Below, one piece after another: positions 17,479-26,994 of a stretch of 64,000 nucleotides of DNA. Below the pieces are notes generated by a model. It saw only the letters and a program-made list of their open reading frames with translations, did no database searches and was not told where the DNA came from. Where the stretch lies: positions 107,566 through 171,565 of the forward strand of contig CAMCXO010000003.1 of NCBI GenBank assembly GCA_945883565.1, in the 5' to 3' direction. Both the position numbers and the translations under genes were made by a program. Positions within the stretch are counted from its first letter, which is position 1. The number at the start of each line of letters is the position of its first letter. The DNA comes from Chryseobacterium gleum. Its GTDB lineage: Bacteria; Bacteroidota; Bacteroidia; Flavobacteriales; Schleiferiaceae.

Positions 17479-17979
17479 TTAATTAACCTTACGGTATGTT
17501 TGAACGTTAATGGTTCCTAGTGCCCCACCATTGGTGCTGCCAAATCCAGCGGCTGGAGTGGGCGGAACCGCCTGAATATCGGGCTGGGTTTGAACAATTT
17601 CGTAGGTCATTGTACTGCCATCAACCTTAAAAATGCCTTCACTGGTAAGCGTAGCAGGGACGGTTTGATTTACTTCTATTGTCCAAATATCGGTAGTTGC
17701 TTTTTGCTGGGTATAGGTTCCGCTAAGCGTTACCAAAGCACCGCTTGTGCTATACTGCTCTACCAAGTAGGTATTGTTGGTGTTGAATTCGGCATAAATA
17801 GAATCTGTTTGGAACAAAGTAACCAGCAAAGGCGCTACATCGCTACCCGATGATTGCCATTTGCCTTGAATGCCTGTAGCCGTTGGGGTGTTATTATCAT
17901 CGTTATCGTCTTCTTTTTTACAAGCTGATACCGCTACAATAGCTGCCAAAGAAAGGCCTAACCATGCGTTGATTTTCAT
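17479..17979 (-). CDS. Lipocalin-like lipoprotein
   Basis: 166 residues. Lipobox AVSAC followed by KKEDDNDDNN, a charged flexible linker typical of Bacteroidota surface lipoproteins. The rest (GIQGKWQSSGSD then alternating strands with a GTYTQQ hairpin) resembles the small lipocalin-like domains that begin with a G-x-W motif. The product probably sits on the outer membrane; ligand unknown. It is upstream of the barrel gene on the same strand with a 69-base gap, so co-transcription is possible. Confidence 0.6.
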   Translation of the reverse strand: MKINAWLGLSLAAIVAVSACKKEDDNDDNNTPTATGIQGKWQSSGSDVAPLLVTLFQTDSIYAEFNTNNTYLVEQYSTSGALVTLSGTYTQQKATTDIWTIEVNQTVPATLTSEGIFKVDGSTMTYEIVQTQPDIQAVPPTPAAGFGSTNGGALGTINVQTYRKVN

Positions 17980-18111
17980 TCTTTTTAGGGGTTTTAGGTT
18001 TTGATTTGTTCAAATTTAATCTCACCTATCTCAAACAGCCACCTCAGCTACTTTTGCTTTGCATGGACTTAAATATAAATAAAAGATATTTTGGTATTAA
18101 TAAACTGATAA

Positions 18112-19548
18112 TCAAAGAATCAATCTGTCTGTAAAAAGTTCTGACCACAGTTTCTTCATCATATCTGGTTGAATGGCATACAAGGCCCTAATTTGTTGCC
18201 TGATTCTTTCTCGTCTTAGCGGATCTTGCATTAAATTTTTGGCTACTTCAACCATTTGTTTTACAGCAAGTGCTTCATTAAGATCGCCTTCCATAAAATC
18301 GGCCAAGGCTATATACCAACTTACAGTTGGCAAATAATGGCTCTTACCCGCATAATTCAACTCCTTTTCGCGCATCCCCTTGCGATCTACGATGTACAAT
18401 AAGCGGGCAAACTTTTCCTGCATTACCAAACTTCTGAAGTATGCAGCGAAAAACAAATGCCAGCGATTGGCCATAATTTCGGTTTCATGAGAAGCTAAAT
18501 AGCTTTCTGCAAAACTTTCGGCCTCCTTAAACTTCTTGAGGTCAATTAAACAGTGCACATAATGCGCTATAAAACCCAATTTGCTGTGGAAGCTCGGACT
18601 CTGTCGAACCTGTTCAAAATGGTCTTTCATCAGAATAAATGCAGCTTCGGTTTGCCCCATCCTCAACAAAACGGAACTCAGATTGGTGGCATAAAAAAGC
18701 TGGTCGTCGGTTGGCGTTCTAAGCGAAAGCCGTCCAAAATGTTCAGCTTTCTCGAGTTCGTCAAGCTTACTGTGAACAATAAGCCGATTTGCATAGTAAT
18801 TGGCCAGAACCCGTCGCCCTAGATAAAAAGGTCTCAAAATTCTATTCTCAACTTGATCAAGCAAAACCAACATTTTTTGGTACATGCCTTTGTTGATGTA
18901 CAGAAAAGCTAAACGAACTGCTGCTGCATACCGGTTCATAACATCCAAAGCTTCATCATCAAAAAGCCTAAGTAATTCTTGCTCCCAATTTCCTGCTTTA
19001 TCGCTTTGCATATCGTATTCCATTACAACTTCGGAAGTGGCCTGATGCAGTAAATCGAAAGCCTGTAAACTTTTGTTATATGAACTTTTGTAGTTTTCAA
19101 TCCAAGCGTGGGCTTTAGGATAAAGTTTTCGTCTTAAGCGAATTTGAAGGAATTGCCTGAAGTGTAAGATTAGTTGGTAAAAACGAACGAAATGGTAGTT
19201 TCGGTTATCTATTCTCTGTGCCATTCGCAGTAGACCCTGCTCTTCTTCAGGTGTAATACAGTCGTTCAAAACACTTTTTTCATACGACTGAATAATTTCC
19301 AGCGTTTTACCCGCATCAAAATTCAACAACAGCGTTTGAACACTTTTTTTAAAATAGCTGTATTTGCGCTTGTCAATGGTTTTTGAAAAAACTGGTTTGT
19401 GCGCTTTATTTTCCAAAGCCTGACGAATTTCACGGGCAATTTGGGCTAGGTCGTCGTCTTCAAAATCAAGCTTATCGATAACAAACCACCATTCCAACGG
19501 CAATAATTCTTCATAGAAGCGTGTAAAAATGAGCAATGGTGGCTTCAT
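18112..19548 (-). CDS. Alpha-helical hypothetical protein with TPR-like repeats
   Basis: 478 residues, no signal peptide or membrane segment. The sequence is almost wholly alpha-helical with repeated helix pairs (for example VRLAFLYINKGMYQKMLVLL and FAESYLASHETEIMANRWHL), as in tetratricopeptide solenoids, though repeats are degenerate. I do not recognise a named family. Its start is 7 bases downstream of the rhomboid stop on the same strand, so the two are probably co-transcribed; a scaffold role is only a guess. Confidence 0.6.
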   Translation of the reverse strand: MKPPLLIFTRFYEELLPLEWWFVIDKLDFEDDDLAQIAREIRQALENKAHKPVFSKTIDKRKYSYFKKSVQTLLLNFDAGKTLEIIQSYEKSVLNDCITPEEEQGLLRMAQRIDNRNYHFVRFYQLILHFRQFLQIRLRRKLYPKAHAWIENYKSSYNKSLQAFDLLHQATSEVVMEYDMQSDKAGNWEQELLRLFDDEALDVMNRYAAAVRLAFLYINKGMYQKMLVLLDQVENRILRPFYLGRRVLANYYANRLIVHSKLDELEKAEHFGRLSLRTPTDDQLFYATNLSSVLLRMGQTEAAFILMKDHFEQVRQSPSFHSKLGFIAHYVHCLIDLKKFKEAESFAESYLASHETEIMANRWHLFFAAYFRSLVMQEKFARLLYIVDRKGMREKELNYAGKSHYLPTVSWYIALADFMEGDLNEALAVKQMVEVAKNLMQDPLRRERIRQQIRALYAIQPDMMKKLWSELFTDRLIL

Positions 19549-19555
19549 TACTTAC

Positions 19556-20191
19556 CTAGAACTCTTCGTAATCAATCACTTCTATATCGGGCAAAGGAGC
19601 TTCTTCGGGCCAAATGTACCGAGTGGTCGGCGGCCCTTGTTTTCTGAAAACCCAGCTTAGCCATATTCCCACCAAGCCACCCGCAACATGACCTTCCCAA
19701 CTTATTTCTTCTTTACTAGGGAAAATCCCCCACACCAAGCTGCCGTATACGAATACTACCAATAAGGAAAGGGAGGCTAAATAGCGATTTTGACGCCAAA
19801 TTCCGCTAAAAAATAAAAAAGCCGTCAAGGCATAAACCAAGGTGCTGGCACCAATGTGGTAAGCCGGGCGGGCAAAAAACCAAATTGCTAAATAGGGCAA
19901 AGTCCAACTTCCGAGCATCACTTTACCAGCAATTTGCGGATAGAAATAGTACAGTCCGGCGCTTAGCATAAAAACAGGGAGTGTATTATTAACCAAGTGC
20001 TCAAAACTTCCATGAAGCATTGGAGCGAATAAAACACCTTGCAAACCACTGAATTTGTGTGGATAAAGTCCATTTACATACAAGTCAATATGCAGTTTAT
20101 TAGCATACCAATACACCACCCACATCACCAAAATGATGACCAATGGGTACAAAATGAAGCTTAATTTTCCGGACTTTTCTAGCGTATTCAT
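19556..20191 (-). CDS. Rhomboid-family intramembrane serine protease
   Basis: 211 residues from ATG 20191; the longer TTG start at 20236 would overlap rarA. It has six predicted membrane helices. Rhomboid hallmarks: MLHGSFEHLVNN (helix 2 His/Asn oxyanion residues), the nucleophile in HIGASTLVYAL (GxSx type), and the catalytic His in SWEGHVAGGLVG. All key residues appear intact, so an active protease that cleaves within membrane segments is likely; substrate unknown. A TACCTTCG sequence 6 bases upstream with TTTG 18 bases before it could be its promoter, lying inside the rarA 5' end. Confidence 0.85.
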   Translation of the reverse strand: MNTLEKSGKLSFILYPLVIILVMWVVYWYANKLHIDLYVNGLYPHKFSGLQGVLFAPMLHGSFEHLVNNTLPVFMLSAGLYYFYPQIAGKVMLGSWTLPYLAIWFFARPAYHIGASTLVYALTAFLFFSGIWRQNRYLASLSLLVVFVYGSLVWGIFPSKEEISWEGHVAGGLVGIWLSWVFRKQGPPTTRYIWPEEAPLPDIEVIDYEEF

Positions 20192-20220
20192 CGCTTTCGA
20201 AGGTAACCAATGGTTCCAAA

Positions 20221-21507
20221 ATGCAAAACGCTCCAAATACTCCCTTGGCAGAGCGCCGTCGTCCGAAACACATAAACGAATATGTGGGTCAAACGCATTT
20301 ATTGGGCGAACGCGGATTGTTGAGGCCTATGCTTGAATCGGGGCTTTTGCCTTCTTTAATTTTATGGGGACCTCCCGGAGTAGGCAAAACTACATTGGCC
20401 CGTTTGTTGGCTGAAAGTACAGGCCATCATTTTCAAATGTTGAGTGCTGTACATGCGGGAGTTAAAGACGTTCGGGAGGCCATTGTAAAGGCCGAAGAAC
20501 GGCATTTGTTTAGCAAAGGCAAACCACTTTTGTTTATTGATGAAATTCATCGCTTTAATAAGTCGCAGCAAGATTCTTTGCTGGCTGCTGTAGAAAAGGG
20601 AAGCCTGACCTTAATTGGAGCCACAACCGAAAATCCAGGTTTTGAAGTAATTCCTGCTTTATTGTCGCGTTGTCAGGTGTTTGTTTTAGAAGCTCTTAAA
20701 CCCGAGGAACTCGAAACGATAGGTCGAAATGCCCTATCTCTCGACTCCTTTTTTGCGCCTTTTCAAATTGAATTACCTGATTGGAAACCTCTTCTTCGTA
20801 TTGCAGATGGTGATGCGCGTAGGTTGCTAAATCTCTTAGAGATGTTGGTTCAAAACACCTCGAATGGCCAATGGACCTGGAGTGAAGATCGTTTGGAAGA
20901 ACTGCTCAAATCAAACCCCATTCTCTACGATAAAAAAGGCGAACAGCATTACGACCTCATTTCGGCATTTATTAAAAGTGTGCGAGGTAGCGATCCAAAT
21001 GCTGCGTTATACTGGATGGCCAGAATGATTGAAGGCGGAGAAGACCCCAAGTTTATAGCCCGACGTATGCTAATTCTGGCAGCAGAAGATATTGGATTGG
21101 CCAACCCAAATGCACTTCTTTTGGCCAATGCTTGTTTTGAAGCTGTGAATGTGTTGGGTATGCCCGAAGCAAGAATTCCCTTAGGACAATGTGCTATTTA
21201 TTTAGCCATTTCGGTTAAAAGCAATTCTGCTTATTTGGCTATCGATCAAGCTATTCACAAAGTAAAAGAAACTGGAAAACTTGAGGTTCCACTTCATCTG
21301 CGAAATGCTGCCAACAGTTTGCTAAAAAAACTCGATTATGGCAAAAACTACCAATATGCCCACGACTTTGACTCCCATTTTATAAACCAAGAATATTTGC
21401 CGGAAGCCATTAAAGGCAGCACTTTTTACTCACCTGCCGATAACCCGGCAGAACACAAGTACCAAGAATGGCTTAAGCGACTTTGGCGCGAAAAATACGG
21501 GTATTAA
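20221..21507 (+). CDS. rarA: Replication-associated recombination protein A (AAA+ ATPase)
   Basis: 428 residues. N-terminus [20 protein letters not shown], Walker [17 protein letters not shown], Walker B/DEAH-like [18 protein letters not shown], sensor [19 protein letters not shown] and the C-terminal clamp-loader-like tetramerisation domain ([20 protein letters not shown]). This matches RarA/MgsA, which acts at stalled replication forks together with SSB. It is divergent from the rhomboid gene with only 29 bases between the chosen starts, and its stop is interlocked with that of the opposite lipoprotein gene (TTAA at 21504-21507). Confidence 0.95.
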   Translation: MQNAPNTPLAERRRPKHINEYVGQTHLLGERGLLRPMLESGLLPSLILWGPPGVGKTTLARLLAESTGHHFQMLSAVHAGVKDVREAIVKAEERHLFSKGKPLLFIDEIHRFNKSQQDSLLAAVEKGSLTLIGATTENPGFEVIPALLSRCQVFVLEALKPEELETIGRNALSLDSFFAPFQIELPDWKPLLRIADGDARRLLNLLEMLVQNTSNGQWTWSEDRLEELLKSNPILYDKKGEQHYDLISAFIKSVRGSDPNAALYWMARMIEGGEDPKFIARRMLILAAEDIGLANPNALLLANACFEAVNVLGMPEARIPLGQCAIYLAISVKSNSAYLAIDQAIHKVKETGKLEVPLHLRNAANSLLKKLDYGKNYQYAHDFDSHFINQEYLPEAIKGSTFYSPADNPAEHKYQEWLKRLWREKYGY

Positions 21508-22322
21508 AATCCATCGAAAGGTAGAGTGAGTGAATTGCCAGAAAGGCTCACCCTTACCAAATTGTTGCAACCATCTTCGGGAATAAAATCCAATGAACCA
21601 GTTTGGTTTATTTCCTTCACTACATCAAGGTTTATTAGGCCCCTGGTAACAACACTAGAACACGAACGTTCTACACGAACGGGATCGCTGGCGTTGAAGT
21701 TGGCAGTGGCAGTTAATCCCTTGCCAGGTATGCTTAAATTGCTGCTGCCTGTTACATGAAAAACATCATCATTTGTCAATAGAATGGTACCAAAACCATC
21801 TACCCATTTAAAACGCTTACTACCCGTAAGAGTAAGTTCGCCATTGTTAATAACCACGGAAGAATTTTCTACCCTAAACTCTTGTGCACCACTTGAATTT
21901 CCATCGTTAAAAGCTTGAAATTGTAAATCGACTTTTTTATCGTCTACGAAATATTGACTTGTTACGGTATTTAATACTGCTGAATTTGTATTCAGAAAGT
22001 TAGCATTAAGTGAACATGAGATTTTACCTCTACGGGTTCTATTGTCAGCAGTTAGAACATTTACGTTTCCAAAGTTGAAGAGTAAAGAATCGTTGGTTAA
22101 GCGTACTTGGGCACCATCGATAGTAGCCGAACCTGTATTTTGAAGCTGTTCATTTCGAAGTGCATCTTCAATGCGCAAATACACATTCAAAAAATGACCT
22201 TCCGCCTCAATAACCTGATTCGCTATTTCAGTGGCTTCACTGTTTATCAAATCATCCAGGCTATTGCCTTCTTCGCAGGCCATTAAAATGGTAAATGCAA
22301 GGAGAATCGAGATGTTTTTCAT
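21504..22322 (-). CDS. Hypothetical beta-rich lipoprotein
   Basis: 272 residues. Lipobox FTILMAC (Cys near residue 16) followed by an acidic stretch. The rest is beta-rich with many Asn/Thr/Ser and two Cys (about residues 103 and 217 region, plus one near the end in EDGCNNLV). No recognised domain. It is the last gene of a three-gene minus-strand operon with the DUF5723 barrel and another lipoprotein (gaps of 12 and 7 bases), so it may be a partner of an outer-membrane system. Function unknown. Confidence 0.6.
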   Translation of the reverse strand: MKNISILLAFTILMACEEGNSLDDLINSEATEIANQVIEAEGHFLNVYLRIEDALRNEQLQNTGSATIDGAQVRLTNDSLLFNFGNVNVLTADNRTRRGKISCSLNANFLNTNSAVLNTVTSQYFVDDKKVDLQFQAFNDGNSSGAQEFRVENSSVVINNGELTLTGSKRFKWVDGFGTILLTNDDVFHVTGSSNLSIPGKGLTATANFNASDPVRVERSCSSVVTRGLINLDVVKEINQTGSLDFIPEDGCNNLVRVSLSGNSLTLPFDGF

Positions 22323-22334
22323 GTTTTAAGGCTT

Positions 22335-24116
22335 TTAAGGTGAATTGTTTTCTTGCGGTTCATCAGGTACGCTATTAGCACTTTCCCAAGGATAAACGTT
22401 AACACGTGGCTCTGTTTCCTCTATCCTTTCAGAATTTGCTTCATTTTCACTTCCTTGGTTTAAATTTTCGGTTGATTCGTGTTCTAATGCTTTAATTTCT
22501 TCCAACTGCTTTGTTTCTAAGCCTTGAATTTCCTTAATCTTTGTTTGCGAACTTTCTGTTTCTTGCAATGTATCCAACCCATTGCTTCCAATAGTATCCA
22601 ATTCATCTAAAAACAATGAGTCGTTCATTAATATTGGGCTCCCGTCGGCTGGCAACTGTACTTCTTCAACTTTTGCCGGAATTTCGGGTTCCAATGGAGA
22701 AGGCAATGGCATCTGTTCGTTCTCCGTTGGCACCACTTCTTCCGGCACTTCTTTTTTGTTAGAAGGTTTTTTAGAAGGGGGTAGTCCAGATTCCCGAGGG
22801 ATTTGCAGGGCCTTTTGAGATCGCTTTTCCATACGATTTCGTCCAAATCTCAAATTCAAACCAAATCGCAAGGAAAAGGTGTTGGCCGAACTTGGCTGGA
22901 ACCATCCTGCAAAATTATCGCTCAATAGGTGGAATTGAACAGCGCCTCCGCCTAAAACCAAACCACCTCCTATATGATTGGCAATGCCATCTATAATGTT
23001 ATAGTTCAACAACAACTCGAGTGATTGCCGAGTTCTAAATCGGTATCCAAAGCTATAATCCTGTATGGAATATGAATCCCAAGCTGTTTGGTGGAAGATG
23101 AAATTGAAAGCATGATGTTGGTTAATGTTGTAGCGAACAGAAGCCAAACTCCTCACAGGCAAACGTCTTTTATAACTCCCCCCTTCTATTTCGCTAAACT
23201 TAAACACAGAATCGATTTCATCCAATACAGACTGGCTGTTATTGTTTCCTTGAATAGCATCAAACTCAAAACCCAGAAATTCGTATTCGCCTTGGCTTTG
23301 ATAGGTCCGTACATTATCATTAAAGTCAATGCTACCTAAATCGAGCACACTTAAACCTATTTCCCAGTGTTTGTTTGGATTAAACATTAACCCAAAATCA
23401 AAAGTAGCCCCAGAATTGTTCGGGAAAAAAGTGCTTTTATTTTCAAAGCTGCTAGGCGACGATGTTTTGATAAGCACATCGGTTTGGGCATTCAGTGTTT
23501 GGGCATCGCCTTCTACATCAACCAAAAACCTCTCAGCAAAGGCATGGGCCAGTGCAAAGTGGTAACGCATTTTTAAGCCCGCATTCAATTTATTCTGCCA
23601 AAAGCTGTGCTGATATCCAACATAATAATTTTGGGTAGAGAGAATCTCCATTCTTGTATTATTGATGTTGAATTGCACTGAGCTAAAATTGTTGGAATTG
23701 GGAAACATAAACCGCAACAATTCTGCTGGATAATCAATAGCACCAAATGTTTGAAACCCAGCCCCAAAATGTAAATAACTGTTTTTGAAACCAAAACCAA
23801 ACGAAAGCCACTCAGTTCTCTGACTGAAACTGAAATGTGCATTTTTGTCCATCCGGTTGGCAATGTCATTTAAAGCCATATTCGGATTCTCTACATCTTT
23901 ACCTACTACTTCAGATAATGTAAAAGCCGTATTATTGAATTGAAAGCCTAGGCTAGAAAAAGTGGGTATTCCAATATAGAAATTTGATTCGGGTTGAAAG
24001 GCTGGATTAAGTAAGTGACTTTGGGGTACCCGTTGGGCAGAATACAAACTTAAATCGGCTTGCGCTTTGGCTTTGAAGGCAGAAATTAGCGCCATAAAAA
24101 CAATTAGGTTTCTCAT
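22335..24116 (-). CDS. DUF5723 family outer-membrane protein
   Basis: 593 residues with a signal peptide ending near FKAKAQ. Residues about 20-420 are barrel-like strands; the start (SAQRVPQSHLLNPAFQPESN) and FSFSQRTEWLSFGFGF match the DUF5723 family of Bacteroidota, related to gliding/PorP-type barrels in general layout. From about residue 430 there is a long Pro/Glu/Ser-rich disordered tail, unusual in length for the family. It lies between two lipoprotein genes in one operon. Function unknown. Confidence 0.75.
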   Translation of the reverse strand: MRNLIVFMALISAFKAKAQADLSLYSAQRVPQSHLLNPAFQPESNFYIGIPTFSSLGFQFNNTAFTLSEVVGKDVENPNMALNDIANRMDKNAHFSFSQRTEWLSFGFGFKNSYLHFGAGFQTFGAIDYPAELLRFMFPNSNNFSSVQFNINNTRMEILSTQNYYVGYQHSFWQNKLNAGLKMRYHFALAHAFAERFLVDVEGDAQTLNAQTDVLIKTSSPSSFENKSTFFPNNSGATFDFGLMFNPNKHWEIGLSVLDLGSIDFNDNVRTYQSQGEYEFLGFEFDAIQGNNNSQSVLDEIDSVFKFSEIEGGSYKRRLPVRSLASVRYNINQHHAFNFIFHQTAWDSYSIQDYSFGYRFRTRQSLELLLNYNIIDGIANHIGGGLVLGGGAVQFHLLSDNFAGWFQPSSANTFSLRFGLNLRFGRNRMEKRSQKALQIPRESGLPPSKKPSNKKEVPEEVVPTENEQMPLPSPLEPEIPAKVEEVQLPADGSPILMNDSLFLDELDTIGSNGLDTLQETESSQTKIKEIQGLETKQLEEIKALEHESTENLNQGSENEANSERIEETEPRVNVYPWESANSVPDEPQENNSP

Positions 24117-24123
24117 GGCCTTT

Positions 24124-25647
24124 TTAATTATCGCTTAAATTTAAACGGGTTCTGATACCCAAATCCAAGTCAAGGGCGTAAGAAGAGTATATGCGAACTG
24201 GAACACTTCCATTTTGCCATGTAGACAACCGTCCTTGAACGCGCCATCGCTTGCTGTTAACCAGCTGCCTTTTCTGAGAATCTGTTAAAATCAGGGTATT
24301 TAAAGTAGTTATGGGCGCAATCACGACGCCATTGGCATCAACAGGAGCTGCTGTAACGATTGGAAGCGCCAAGCTGTCTATGGCCGAATCGTTTTCATCT
24401 AAAAGAAATATATAAAGATCTACATCCAAAGGGAAACTGTTAACACTTCGAATGTCTATCTCTAAAAAGTCTATAAGTTCTGTGTCCTCCCCCAAATCTA
24501 TTTCGGCAAAATCTTCAAATCGCAAACCGGAAGTGCGCAATTCCATAGGTAATTCCAATTCGAGAGAGAGCACAAGTGACTGATCGTTTTCGAGGAAGTT
24601 ATTGGCAGAAGTGCTGCTTGGGTTTAATGAAGCTGATCCAGAAAAAATAAGTTGTTCAGGAGTGCTTTCCAAAAAATCGACAAGCGTAGAATTGTTCCTA
24701 TTCAACTCTAAATCGGTTATTTGGGTTAAACCCACCGAAGCCGCTTGTCCAATTTGATAATTCGGTAAGTTGATTCGCACCGGACTTCCTGTTGAAGAAA
24801 CCCCATTAAATAGAGCGTCAACAGAAATTTCAATACCTGTTTTGTTATAAGCCCTGAAGCGCATTTTAGGATCTGTTAGCAAAAATCCTTCTGTGAAATC
24901 GGTAATACTTCCCAAATCGAGTTGAATAGCAGCCGAAGGCAAATTCAGTCCTCTTTGACCAAAATTCCCGCTTACTCTTTTAACACTATTCGAATCGAGT
25001 CGAAGACCGAAGTTAAACAATGTGCCTGGTAAAACCCCGGCACCCGTACTAAAAGACAAATCCAACAGCAAATTATTGTATCCATTAACTGCAGGATTGC
25101 GTGTTCTGAAGAGCTCTAAAATCAAATCATTGGCCTGCACCTCACCTTCAAAACGGCCTTGCCCCTGACTTTGAGCTACAATTTGAAAATTTTGACCATT
25201 TATGCGCCCATTAACGAAATTCAGGGTTAAAGTGGCCGGTTGAATAACTGGACTTTCGAGATACCAAACAAATTTCAAATCATCAAATTCCAGATTCTCA
25301 AGTTCCATTCCTCCCAAGCTTGCCAAAGCCAAATCAACCGAAAGATTGGGAGCCCCGGCCGGAACCGGCAAATTGTCTATTAAAGGTTGAATGGGAATTT
25401 CCACAAAGCTCGAAGGGTCGAGAACCAGCAGTGAATCTTTCTTATAGATGAATTTAATGAACCCATCGGGATCTTGTGTAAACAGTGTATCGTCGACTAA
25501 GAAATCGGCCATGGAAAATCGTGTCGATAAAATCGGCAGTGCTAAATTGGGACCAGGTCGAATTTCATCGAACTTATCGAAATCTAAATCGCCTACACAC
25601 GCAATTGATAGTAAGGCGATTGAAAATATATTTAATGTATTTTTCAC
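24124..25647 (-). CDS. Hypothetical lipoprotein with long beta-rich domain
   Basis: 507 residues from a GTG start at 25647. Lipobox LLSIAC near residue 17, then a beta-rich protein with Asp/Leu/Asn-rich strands and repeated SLDL/LDLDLG-type segments. No named domain recognised. It is the first gene of an operon with the DUF5723 barrel and a smaller lipoprotein, and similar lipoprotein-barrel pairs occur in Bacteroidota. Probably exposed on the outer membrane. No strong promoter was seen in the 243 bases upstream. Confidence 0.6.
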   Translation of the reverse strand: MKNTLNIFSIALLSIACVGDLDFDKFDEIRPGPNLALPILSTRFSMADFLVDDTLFTQDPDGFIKFIYKKDSLLVLDPSSFVEIPIQPLIDNLPVPAGAPNLSVDLALASLGGMELENLEFDDLKFVWYLESPVIQPATLTLNFVNGRINGQNFQIVAQSQGQGRFEGEVQANDLILELFRTRNPAVNGYNNLLLDLSFSTGAGVLPGTLFNFGLRLDSNSVKRVSGNFGQRGLNLPSAAIQLDLGSITDFTEGFLLTDPKMRFRAYNKTGIEISVDALFNGVSSTGSPVRINLPNYQIGQAASVGLTQITDLELNRNNSTLVDFLESTPEQLIFSGSASLNPSSTSANNFLENDQSLVLSLELELPMELRTSGLRFEDFAEIDLGEDTELIDFLEIDIRSVNSFPLDVDLYIFLLDENDSAIDSLALPIVTAAPVDANGVVIAPITTLNTLILTDSQKRQLVNSKRWRVQGRLSTWQNGSVPVRIYSSYALDLDLGIRTRLNLSDN

Positions 25648-25890
25648 TTATGCAATTAATTCTATTCACTAGACCAAATTAACAATTTCTTTCACATAAA
25701 TTTAAAAAACTAATTTTTGAATGGCGCGAATAACTAAAGGCCTATTCAAAAAAATACTGATGCATTATCGAAAGAATTATACAAAATACGGAACTTTTAT
25801 TTGTGAGCATTAGATTACTTTTAAGGCGTGCAGCCACAGTGGTTGTAAGCGGAAGGTTCGCCGCTGGTATGAACCAATAATCTCATATTT

Positions 25891-26973
25891 ATGTACCAAT
25901 TATTAAGCGCTAAGCAAGCGAAAAAAGCCATTCTTGCCTTCGGGTTAACAAGCGGTTTTGGCGCGTATGCCCAACACTTTCATGAATGGCGCCCCTTAGA
26001 TGCCCGAAATGCGGAGCAAAACTTGTACGAGTACAGTTACAATATGTACGAGCACAGCTTTGCTTTTGTGGAAGGTGAAATCCAAATGAGCGCATTATCG
26101 CCATTGCAAGTAGACCAATTGATGCCCATCAAACGGTATTCAAGAATTTACAAAGAAGTAAACCTCGAGGGATTACCAAGTGAAGAGCATTATCAAGATT
26201 CTGTGCTATTGGTTGAAGATTGGATGAATGTTCCTCTACGAACCTCCATCAATAATGACCGAACGCAGGTCTTCAATCAACAAGGCGAACTCTTGATTGA
26301 ACACGAACACGATGAATTCTCACGGTCGCTCATGGAGCAACTTTCAGCTGCCGGTGGATTAATGCACCCCGGATTGAGAACATTTGACTTGCCGGATCCG
26401 GACTTTTTAGCCTCTCAAGGTTTTAGAGTTGAAGAAAGAAGTGAGACTTTCTTATCGTATTCTAGTCCAGAAGGACATCTGTATTACGTGGATTTGGTAA
26501 AGCTTATTCAAGGTATGCGGATGAACAACGAGGAAGAACGGTCTATGACTGAAAAAGCCACTGTTTACGGTTTCTTTGAAGGTTTGGGTTATTTGCCCAT
26601 TCGAACGTACACCAGTAGATTGGTAAACGAAAGCTTTGGCCGTGTATTTTATGTGGATGAAGTTGAATTTACAAACCACGGCTTCTGGCACCATGCAGAA
26701 ATGGAGTTGGAAAACGCCAGCATTAGCAGTCAATTGGTAGTTTATCCTAACCCATTGGGCGAAGTACTTAATGCCAATTGGCTAGGCGAGCTTGAAATTC
26801 CCATTATCAGCCTACGTATAAGAGATGTTTTTGGCCGGGAAGTTTTTTCTCAAGCTTTTTCAGAGCAAACTTATTCGTTCGAGATCTCTACCCAGGGGCT
26901 ACCAAGAGGCATTCTTTTCGCCGAAATCGAAACCAATATCGGACTTATTGGCCGAACCCTTCAAAATCCTTAA
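25891..26973 (+). CDS. Secreted protein with T9SS type A sorting domain
   Basis: 360 residues. An N-terminal hydrophobic segment ends near FGAYAQ. The body (residues 30-280) is not recognised. The last 75 residues are a type IX secretion sorting domain: VVYPNPLGEVLNANW, SLRIRDVFGREVF and LPRGILFAEIETN near the end. It is therefore likely exported by Sec, carried over the outer membrane by T9SS and released or anchored at the surface. It is followed 21 bases later by the lipase gene, with which it may be co-transcribed. Confidence 0.75.
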   Translation: MYQLLSAKQAKKAILAFGLTSGFGAYAQHFHEWRPLDARNAEQNLYEYSYNMYEHSFAFVEGEIQMSALSPLQVDQLMPIKRYSRIYKEVNLEGLPSEEHYQDSVLLVEDWMNVPLRTSINNDRTQVFNQQGELLIEHEHDEFSRSLMEQLSAAGGLMHPGLRTFDLPDPDFLASQGFRVEERSETFLSYSSPEGHLYYVDLVKLIQGMRMNNEEERSMTEKATVYGFFEGLGYLPIRTYTSRLVNESFGRVFYVDEVEFTNHGFWHHAEMELENASISSQLVVYPNPLGEVLNANWLGELEIPIISLRIRDVFGREVFSQAFSEQTYSFEISTQGLPRGILFAEIETNIGLIGRTLQNP

Positions 26974-26994
26974 ACCGTCTAAAATCTAACTAAC